The notes beneath the pieces are model-generated. The model searched no databases, was not told the origin of the DNA, and saw nothing but the letters and a program-made list of their open reading frames with translations. A stretch of DNA of 64,000 nucleotides from contig CP107851.1 of assembly GCA_036013505.1 (NCBI GenBank), positions 7,090,501 to 7,154,500 of the forward strand, written 5' to 3'. A program made the position numbers and the translations under genes. Positions 58,375 to 64,000 of the stretch are shown here, piece by piece (within the stretch, counting starts at the first letter, position 1; every line of letters begins with the position of its first letter). Source of the stretch: Streptomyces sp. NBC_00510 (GTDB taxonomy: Bacteria; Actinomycetota; Actinomycetes; Streptomycetales; Streptomycetaceae).

Positions 58375-59691
58375 CTACTCCGCGACCGAGAAGCCCTGCT
58401 TGCGCATGTCGGCGACCGTCGTCGACTGCACCGTGCCCAGCGCCGGGCCGAAGCCGGACTTGTCCTGCGCCGCCTTGCCGAAGGCGTCCTTGAACGCGCT
58501 GTAGGCGACGTTCACGTTCGGACCCCACGCCGCCGGGGCGGTGGTCTTCGCGATCTCCGCCGCCTTGGTGTAGAAGTCCGGCTGGTTGGAGAAGAACTCC
58601 GGCGCCTGGGCGAGCGCGTCCCCGGTCTGGGCGGCCGTCGCCGCCGGGTAGATGCCGCCGTTCTTCACCAGGGCCGTCACGGCCTCCGGGTCGGTGTTCA
58701 GCCAGGTCGCGAACTTCACCGCGGCGTCCTTGTGCTTCGAGTCGTTGCTGACGCCGGTCGTGGAGCCGCCCCAGCTGCCGGTGACGTTCTCACCCGCGTT
58801 CCACTGCGGCAGCGGCGCCATGGCCCACTTGCCCTTGGTGTCGGGGGCCGCGGTCGTCAGCACGCCCGGCGCCCACACGGCGCTGACCCAGGCGATCTGG
58901 GTCCCGGTGTTGAGCGCCTTGTTCCACGCGGGGGTGTACATCGGCTGGTTGTCGATGACGCCCTCCTTGACCAGGCCGCCCCAGAAGTCGGCGACCTTGG
59001 TGGAGGCGGCGTCGTCGATGGCGACGTTCCACTTGTCCCCGGCGGTCGTCCACCACTTCGCGCCCGCCTGCTGCGACAGGCCCGCGAACAGGCCGGGGTC
59101 GGTCGCCGAGAAGGTGGTCAGCGACTTCTTGGCGTCCTTCTTCTTCAGGGCCCGGGCCGTCTGCGCGAACTCGTCCCACGTCGTGGGCACGTTCAGGCCG
59201 TACTTCGTGAACAGGTCCTGGCGGTAGTAGAACATCAGCGGCCCGGTGTCCTGCGGGATCGCGTACACCGCGTCGGAGCCGAGGGTCACCTGCTGCCACA
59301 CGCCGTCGGCGAAGTCCTTCTTCACGTCGCCCGCCTGCCCGGATATGTCGGCCAGGACGTCGTTGCTCACCAGGGTGGGGAGGGCCTGGAACTCGGCCTG
59401 CACCAGGTCGGGCGCCTTGTGCGCCTTCGAGGCGGTGATGATCTTGGTGACCAGGTCGTCGCCCGACGCCTGCTTCTTCACCGTGACCGTGATGCCGGCC
59501 TCCTTGCCGGGACCGGCGTTCCAGATCGCCGCGACCTTGTCCAGGCCGGGGGCCCAGGCCCAGTACGTGAGGCTGACCGGTCCGGACTCCGCCTTGTCTC
59601 CGTCTCCGCCGTCGTCCGACGAACCGCAGCCGGCCAGCAGCGTGGTGGAGAGCGCGGCCGCCGCGAAGGCGGCGACGAGGCGCTTGTTCAT
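58375..59691 (-). CDS. Sugar ABC transporter substrate-binding lipoprotein, GH42 locus
   Basis: 438 residues with lipobox LLAGC (Cys 22) after a short signal peptide, then a Ser/Gly/Asp linker. The mature part is a CUT1 binding protein (PVSLTYWAWAPGLDKVAAIWN, YGLNVPTTWDEFAQTA, NVTGSWGGSTTGVSND). With the GH42 gene divergent, the ligand is likely a beta-galactoside or galacto-oligosaccharide (inference). ATG 59691 follows GGGGAGGAACCC; the frame is open further upstream but enters the operator region. Confidence 0.93.
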   Translation of the reverse strand: MNKRLVAAFAAAALSTTLLAGCGSSDDGGDGDKAESGPVSLTYWAWAPGLDKVAAIWNAGPGKEAGITVTVKKQASGDDLVTKIITASKAHKAPDLVQAEFQALPTLVSNDVLADISGQAGDVKKDFADGVWQQVTLGSDAVYAIPQDTGPLMFYYRQDLFTKYGLNVPTTWDEFAQTARALKKKDAKKSLTTFSATDPGLFAGLSQQAGAKWWTTAGDKWNVAIDDAASTKVADFWGGLVKEGVIDNQPMYTPAWNKALNTGTQIAWVSAVWAPGVLTTAAPDTKGKWAMAPLPQWNAGENVTGSWGGSTTGVSNDSKHKDAAVKFATWLNTDPEAVTALVKNGGIYPAATAAQTGDALAQAPEFFSNQPDFYTKAAEIAKTTAPAAWGPNVNVAYSAFKDAFGKAAQDKSGFGPALGTVQSTTVADMRKQGFSVAE

Positions 59692-59724
59692 GGGTTCCTC
59701 CCCTGACGAGGGTGCGCGGGGGCG

Positions 59725-59740
59725 CTGTGAGCGTTCACAG
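59725..59740 (+). promoter_or_regulatory. LacI-type operator between binding-protein and GH42 genes
   Basis: CTGTGAGCGTTCACAG is a 16-bp palindrome with one central mismatch pair; the TGTGA/TCACA arms and central CG are typical for LacI-family boxes. It lies 34 bp before the binding-protein start and 109 bp before the GH42 start, so one site can control both directions. The LacI at 55381-56403 is the expected ligand-responsive repressor. Confidence 0.75.
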
Positions 59741-59848
59741 TAGAGAAACATCTCCGACACTTGTCAATGCTTGTGGCCGTGCGGTTACCTTGGCCGAGCC
59801 GCCCCTCGGGCAGCTGTGCACGTTCCCAGAGTTGACCCAGGAGATCCC

Positions 59849-61846
59849 ATGGCGCGCCTTGCCTACGGCGGCGACTACAACCCCGAGCAGTGGCCCGAGG
59901 AGGTCTGGCACGAGGACGTCCGGCTGATGCGCGAGGCCGGTGTGACCATGGTCAGCGTCGGCATCTTCGCCTGGTCGAAGCTGGAGCCCGAGTCCGGCCG
60001 CTACGACTTCGCCTGGCTCGACCGGCTGCTGGACCTGCTGCACGAGCACGGCATGGGTGCCGACCTCGGCACCCCCACCGTCGTGCCGCCCGCCTGGTTC
60101 TACGCCGCCCACCCCGAGGCGCTCCCGGTGAACCGCGAGGGCGTCCGCTACGGCTTCGGCTCGCGCGGCGCCATCTGCCACAGCTCCGCCGCCTACCGCC
60201 GGGCCGCCGCAGGGATCACCGAGCGGCTGGCCGAGCGCTACGGGAGCCACCCGGCCGTGGCGATGTGGCACGTCCACAACGAGTACGGCGTACCGGTCGG
60301 CGCCTGCTACTGCGAGGCGTCCGCCGAGGAGTTCCGGCAGTGGCTGCGGGCCCGTTACGAGAGCCTCGACGCCCTCAACGCCGCCTGGGGCACGGCTTTC
60401 TGGGGCCAGACCTACGGCGACTGGGCGCACGTCGACGCCCCGCGGCTGACCCCCACCGTCGCCAACCCGGCCCAGCAGCTGGACTACGCCCGCTTCACGG
60501 ACGAGACCGTCCGCGGCAACTTCACCGCGGAACGCGACATCCTGCACCGGCTGTCACCCGGCGTCCCGGTCACCACCAACTTCATGACCGCGCTCAGCCA
60601 GTGCGACTCCATGGACTACTGGGCCTGGGGCCGCGAGGTCGACCTCGTCACCAACGACCACTACCTGATCACCGACGGCCGCCGCACCCACGTCAACCTG
60701 GCGATGGCCGCCGACCTCACCCGCTCCGTCGCCGGCGGCGCCCCCTGGCTGCTGCTGGAGCACTCCACCAGCGGCGTCAACTGGCAGCGCCGCAACCCCG
60801 CCAAGGCCCCCGGCCAGATGGCCCGCAACAGCCTCGCGCACGTGGCCCGCGGCTCGGAGGGCGCCCTGTTCTTCCAGTGGCGGCAGTCCCGCTACGGCGC
60901 CGAGAAGTTCCACTCCGCGATGCTGCCGCACGCGGGCACCGACAGCCGCGTCTGGCGCGAGGTGGTCCGGCTGGGCGCCGACGTCGCCGCCCTCGCCGAG
61001 GTCGCCGGCACCCGGACCGTCGCCGACGCCGCCGTGCTGTGGGACTGGCAGTCCTGGTGGGCGCAGAAGCTGGAGTGGCGGCCCAGCCAGGACCACGACG
61101 CGCGCGAACGCGCCGACAGTTACTACGAGGCCCTCTTCGACCGGCACCTGACCGTCGACTTCACGCGTCCCGAAGCCGATCTGTCGGCCTATCCCCTTGT
61201 CGTCGTCCCCGCCCTCTACCTCACCACCGAGGCCGCCGGACGGAACCTGCGCGCCTACGTCGAGGGCGGCGGCACGCTGCTGGTCTCCTACTTCTCCGGC
61301 GTCGTCGACGAGCACGACACCGTCCACCCGGGCCCCGTGCCCGGCGCGCTGCGGGACGTGCTCGGGCTGACCGTCGAGGAGTTCGCGCCCCTGCTCGACG
61401 GGGAACGGGTCCGGCTCGACGGCCCCGAGGGCCCCGCCCTCACCGGCGACCTGTGGACCGAGGTCGTCGTCCCGCGCGGCGCCGAGCCGGTGTGGACGTA
61501 CGCCGACGGCCCCGCCGCCGGCCGCCCCGCCGTCACCCGGCACGCCCTGGGCGAGGGCACGGCCTGGTACGTCTCGACCCGGCTCGGCCCCGCGGAGCTC
61601 GGCGCGGTCCTGGCCGCCGCCGCGGAGGACGCCGGACTGCCGGACCGGGCCGAACTGCCGCATGACGTCGAGGTCGTCCGCCGCGCCGGCGAGCAGGGCA
61701 CGTACCTCTTCGTGATCAACCACACCGGGTCCGAGGCGAAGGTGCCCCTCGACGCGCCGGGTACCGAACTGCTCACCGGGGAACGGGTCATCGGTCGGCT
61801 CAGCGTGCCGCCGGGCGCCGTCCGGGTGCTCCGCGAGGAGTCCTGA
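59849..61846 (+). CDS. Beta-galactosidase, glycoside hydrolase family 42
   Basis: 665 residues, no signal peptide, so it acts in the cytoplasm on imported oligosaccharides. Domain A TIM barrel (1-~385) has acid/base E145 in WHVHNEYG and nucleophile E304 in LLLEHSTSG. Domain B (trimerisation, ~385-590) and a small C-terminal beta domain follow. GDYNPEQWPEEVW at the start is typical of GH42. CAGGAGATCCC precedes the ATG. It is divergent from the ABC transporter operon across a LacI operator. It likely degrades galactan side-chain or other beta-galacto-oligosaccharides. Confidence 0.95.
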   Translation: MARLAYGGDYNPEQWPEEVWHEDVRLMREAGVTMVSVGIFAWSKLEPESGRYDFAWLDRLLDLLHEHGMGADLGTPTVVPPAWFYAAHPEALPVNREGVRYGFGSRGAICHSSAAYRRAAAGITERLAERYGSHPAVAMWHVHNEYGVPVGACYCEASAEEFRQWLRARYESLDALNAAWGTAFWGQTYGDWAHVDAPRLTPTVANPAQQLDYARFTDETVRGNFTAERDILHRLSPGVPVTTNFMTALSQCDSMDYWAWGREVDLVTNDHYLITDGRRTHVNLAMAADLTRSVAGGAPWLLLEHSTSGVNWQRRNPAKAPGQMARNSLAHVARGSEGALFFQWRQSRYGAEKFHSAMLPHAGTDSRVWREVVRLGADVAALAEVAGTRTVADAAVLWDWQSWWAQKLEWRPSQDHDARERADSYYEALFDRHLTVDFTRPEADLSAYPLVVVPALYLTTEAAGRNLRAYVEGGGTLLVSYFSGVVDEHDTVHPGPVPGALRDVLGLTVEEFAPLLDGERVRLDGPEGPALTGDLWTEVVVPRGAEPVWTYADGPAAGRPAVTRHALGEGTAWYVSTRLGPAELGAVLAAAAEDAGLPDRAELPHDVEVVRRAGEQGTYLFVINHTGSEAKVPLDAPGTELLTGERVIGRLSVPPGAVRVLREES

Positions 61847-61855
61847 CCCGGACGG

Positions 61856-62623
61856 TCACAGACGGCGGGTCGCCAGCGTGAGGCGGTCGCGCGCGTCGAA
61901 GAGGGCGTCCTTGATCAGCTGCTCGTGGGCCGGGGTCAGCCGGGCCACCGGGACCGAGCAGCTGATCGCGTCGCGGGCGGGCGTGCGGTACGGGATGGCG
62001 ACGCCGAAGCAGCGCAGGCCCAGCGTGTTCTCCTCGCGGTCCACGGCGTAGCCCTGCTCCCGGATCTGGTGCAGCTCCGCGATCAGCTTCTCGCGGTCGG
62101 TGTGGGTGTGCTCGGTGAGCGGCTCCAGCGTCTCCGGCAGCAGCTTGCGGACCTGCTCGTCGGTGTACGTGGCGAGCAGCGCCTTGCCGAGCGAGGTGGA
62201 GTGGGCCGGCAGCCGGCGGCCGACCCGGGTGAACGGCCGCAGGTAGTGCGATGACTGACGGGTCGCCAGGTAGACGACGCTGGTTCCGTCGAGGCGGGCC
62301 AGGTGGATGGTCTCGCTGGTGTCGTCCGAGAGCCGGTCCAGGGTCGGGCGGGCCGCGGCGACGACCTCGTCGCCGTCGATGTACGAGGTGCCGACCAGCA
62401 GGGCGCGCACGCCGATGCCGTAGCGGGTGCCGGTGGCGTCGGTCTCGATCCAGCCCAGCTCCACGAGCGTGCGCAGCAGCATGTACAGGCTGGACTTGGG
62501 GTAGCCCACGGCCTCCTGCACGGCGGCCAGGCTGTGCATGCCGGGTTGCCCCGCGAAGAACTCCAGCAGCTCCACCGTCCGCACCGCGGATTTGACCTGC
62601 GCGCCGCCCTCACCTGCAGCCAT
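61856..62623 (-). CDS. IclR-family regulator (KdgR-like)
   Basis: 255 residues. The N-terminal winged helix is VKSAVRTVELLEFFAGQPGMHSLAAVQEAVGYPKSSLYMLLRTL. The C-terminal IclR effector domain has TSYIDGDEVVAAARPTLDRL, GKALLATYTDEQVRKLL and FGVAIPYRTPARDAISCSVP. It diverges from the oxoglutarate-semialdehyde dehydrogenase gene, so control of uronate/aldarate breakdown is likely. ATG 62623 is used; a start at 62662 would add an unlikely segment. The stop lies 9 bp from the GH42 stop. Confidence 0.9.
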   Translation of the reverse strand: MAAGEGGAQVKSAVRTVELLEFFAGQPGMHSLAAVQEAVGYPKSSLYMLLRTLVELGWIETDATGTRYGIGVRALLVGTSYIDGDEVVAAARPTLDRLSDDTSETIHLARLDGTSVVYLATRQSSHYLRPFTRVGRRLPAHSTSLGKALLATYTDEQVRKLLPETLEPLTEHTHTDREKLIAELHQIREQGYAVDREENTLGLRCFGVAIPYRTPARDAISCSVPVARLTPAHEQLIKDALFDARDRLTLATRRL

Positions 62624-62697
62624 CTGGAGTGGACCCCCCTTGTTCGGCCGGGACCCGCACAAGTAGGCTCCCGAACAGATTCACAGTTGCGGATGCT

Positions 62698-62713
62698 GTT
62701 CAGTATATCGAAC
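62698..62713 (+). promoter_or_regulatory. Putative IclR operator GTTC-N8-GAAC
   Basis: GTTCAGTATATCGAAC is a near-palindrome with AT-rich centre, in the form bound by IclR regulators. It lies 22 bp before the dehydrogenase start and 74 bp from the IclR start, overlapping the expected promoter. Confidence 0.6.
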
Positions 62714-62735
62714 GGAAGGCCTGGAGGTGCCCGCG

Positions 62736-64000
62736 GTGGCCGTACCAGTGTGGAGCGTCGATCCCCGAACCGGGAAGCAGCGGGAGCAGGTCGCCGTCGA
62801 AGCCACCGCCGAGGAGGTCGACACCGCGGTGCGCGCCGCCGCCGCGGCCTTCCCGGCGCTGGCCGACCGCGAGGTGCGCGCCCGGCTGCTGCGCACCGCG
62901 GCCGACTTCCTGGAGGAGGCCGGCCCCCGCATCCTGGAGGCCGCCGACGCGGAGACCGCCCTCGGCCCCGCCCGTCTCACCGGCGAACTCGGGCGCACCA
63001 CCTACCAGCTGAGGGCCTTCGCCGAGATCGTCGAGGAGGGCGCCTTCCTCGACGTCATCATCGACCACGCCGACGCCACGCTCGCCCCGCCCCGGCCCGA
63101 CCTGCGGCGCTACAAGATCCCGCTCGGCGTCGTGGCCGTGTACTCCGCGAGCAACTTCCCCCTCGCGTTCTCCGTGCCGGGCGGCGACACCGCCAGCGCG
63201 CTCGCCGCCGGCTGCCCCGTCGTCGTCAAGGCCCACCCCGACCACCCTGCGACGAGCGAGCTGTGCGCGGACGCGCTGCGCCGCGCCGCCGTCGCCGTCG
63301 GCCTGCCCGCCGACGTCGTCTCGGTGGTCCACGGCTTCCAGGCCGGCATCGACCTGATCAAGCACCCGCTGGTCTCCGCCGCGGGGTTCACCGGCTCCGT
63401 ACGGGGCGGGCGCGCCCTCTTCGACGCCGCCGCGGCACGACCGGTGCCGATCCCGTTCCACGGCGAACTCGGCAGCCTCAACCCCGTGGTGATCACGGAG
63501 GCCGCGGCCGAGGAGCGCGCCGAGCAGATCGGCGCGGGGCTCGCCGGGTCCGTGACCCTCGGCGTCGGCCAGTTCTGCGTCAAGCCCGGCCTCGTACTGG
63601 CCCCGGCGGGCGAGGCCGGCGACCGCCTCCTGAAGTCCCTGGCGGCCGCGGTCGGCGACGTCGCCCCCGGCACGCTGCTCGACGCCCGCATGCGGGACAA
63701 CTTCATCGCGGGCGTGCGTGAACTGACCGCGCTGCCCGAGGTGGAGGCGCCGGTCGAGCCCGGCGACGGCGGCGAGCACCTGGTGCGCGCCGGCTTCGTC
63801 TCCGTCCCGGCGGCCCGGCTTGCGGAGGGCGGCGTGCACGATGCGCTGCTGGAGGAGCACTTCGGTCCGGTCACGGTCGTCGCGCGGTACGGCGGCGCGG
63901 AGGAGGTCGAGGGGGTGCTCGGACGAATCCCCGGGAACCTCACGGCGACGGCGCACCTGAGCGAGGCCGAGGCGTCCGGCACCGACGCCGACGGCTCCGG
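62736..64000 (+). CDS. 2-oxoglutarate-semialdehyde (2,5-dioxovalerate) dehydrogenase, 3' end outside window
   Basis: 421 residues are visible, open to the window end. It is the aldehyde dehydrogenase subgroup that oxidises 2-oxoglutarate semialdehyde with NAD(P). The fold's conserved points are SASNFPLAF (N140), FHGELGSLNPV (E244) and the catalytic cysteine C281 in GVGQFCVKPG. FGPVTVVARY near the end is the usual C-terminal catalytic-domain segment. GTG 62736 has GGAGG 8 bases upstream; GTG 62727 is possible. It takes the product of KdgD to 2-oxoglutarate. The divergent IclR gene is its likely regulator. Confidence 0.92.
   Translation, partial: MAVPVWSVDPRTGKQREQVAVEATAEEVDTAVRAAAAAFPALADREVRARLLRTAADFLEEAGPRILEAADAETALGPARLTGELGRTTYQLRAFAEIVEEGAFLDVIIDHADATLAPPRPDLRRYKIPLGVVAVYSASNFPLAFSVPGGDTASALAAGCPVVVKAHPDHPATSELCADALRRAAVAVGLPADVVSVVHGFQAGIDLIKHPLVSAAGFTGSVRGGRALFDAAAARPVPIPFHGELGSLNPVVITEAAAEERAEQIGAGLAGSVTLGVGQFCVKPGLVLAPAGEAGDRLLKSLAAAVGDVAPGTLLDARMRDNFIAGVRELTALPEVEAPVEPGDGGEHLVRAGFVSVPAARLAEGGVHDALLEEHFGPVTVVARYGGAEEVEGVLGRIPGNLTATAHLSEAEASGTDADGS

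Overview
The window is high-GC actinobacterial chromosome, almost certainly Streptomyces. Supporting signs are the strong G/C third-position bias, GTG/TTG starts, many 4-bp ATGA overlaps, the ctaB/ctaA - suf - dapD gene order, sugar ABC transporters without their own ATPase (the MsiK-dependent type), and families typical of the genus (two-domain TerD, GlnA-like ligase, PhoX-like Tat protein, HxlR, LacI and IclR regulators). No tRNA, rRNA or CRISPR array was found.

Left part (1-20 kb) is conserved core. It holds the end of ctaB, a glutamine-synthetase-like ligase coupled to an amidohydrolase (a split FluG arrangement), ctaA, and a two-gene ABC-2 exporter. Next comes the iron-sulfur assembly operon sufR-B-D-Rieske-C-S-U-T, with an IdeR/DmdR-like iron box in front and a near-ideal terminator behind. 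After it lie an SMR efflux gene and its TetR repressor under a perfect 48-bp palindrome, a pair of paralogous MFS genes around an HxlR-peroxiredoxin fusion, and dapD.

Middle (20-36 kb) starts with a decayed insertion zone (20-22.7 kb). It contains a small secreted peptide, an IS481-type transposase stub, an S51 peptidase, and a NUDIX C-terminal stub abutting an integrase C-terminal stub. It also holds orphan palindromes and one unusually well-formed hairpin. The zone is bounded by two copies of the same GC hairpin. Accessory single genes follow: MFS, a possible SUKH protein, GNAT, a Rieske oxygenase, a GT39 mannosyltransferase, an alpha/beta hydrolase, a SUFU-domain protein, PhoX-like and TerD.

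Right part (36-64 kb) looks like a plant cell-wall (pectin and side-chain) utilisation region. Secreted pectate lyase, uronate dehydrogenase (udh), 5-dehydro-4-deoxyglucarate dehydratase (kdgD) and 2-oxoglutarate-semialdehyde dehydrogenase outline the oxidative uronate route to 2-oxoglutarate. An operon of unknown substrate (GntR, DHDPS-family lyase, IlvD/Edd dehydratase, ABC permeases, Gfo/Idh/MocA, PmoA-like, lipoprotein) lies in the middle. A LacI-controlled ABC transporter faces a GH42 beta-galactosidase, as for galactan side chains. A HAD hydrolase between these blocks is bracketed by about 250-bp inverted repeats. An AraC/SDR/CMD-like group is interspersed. The first and last genes (ctaB and the aldehyde dehydrogenase) are cut by the window edges.
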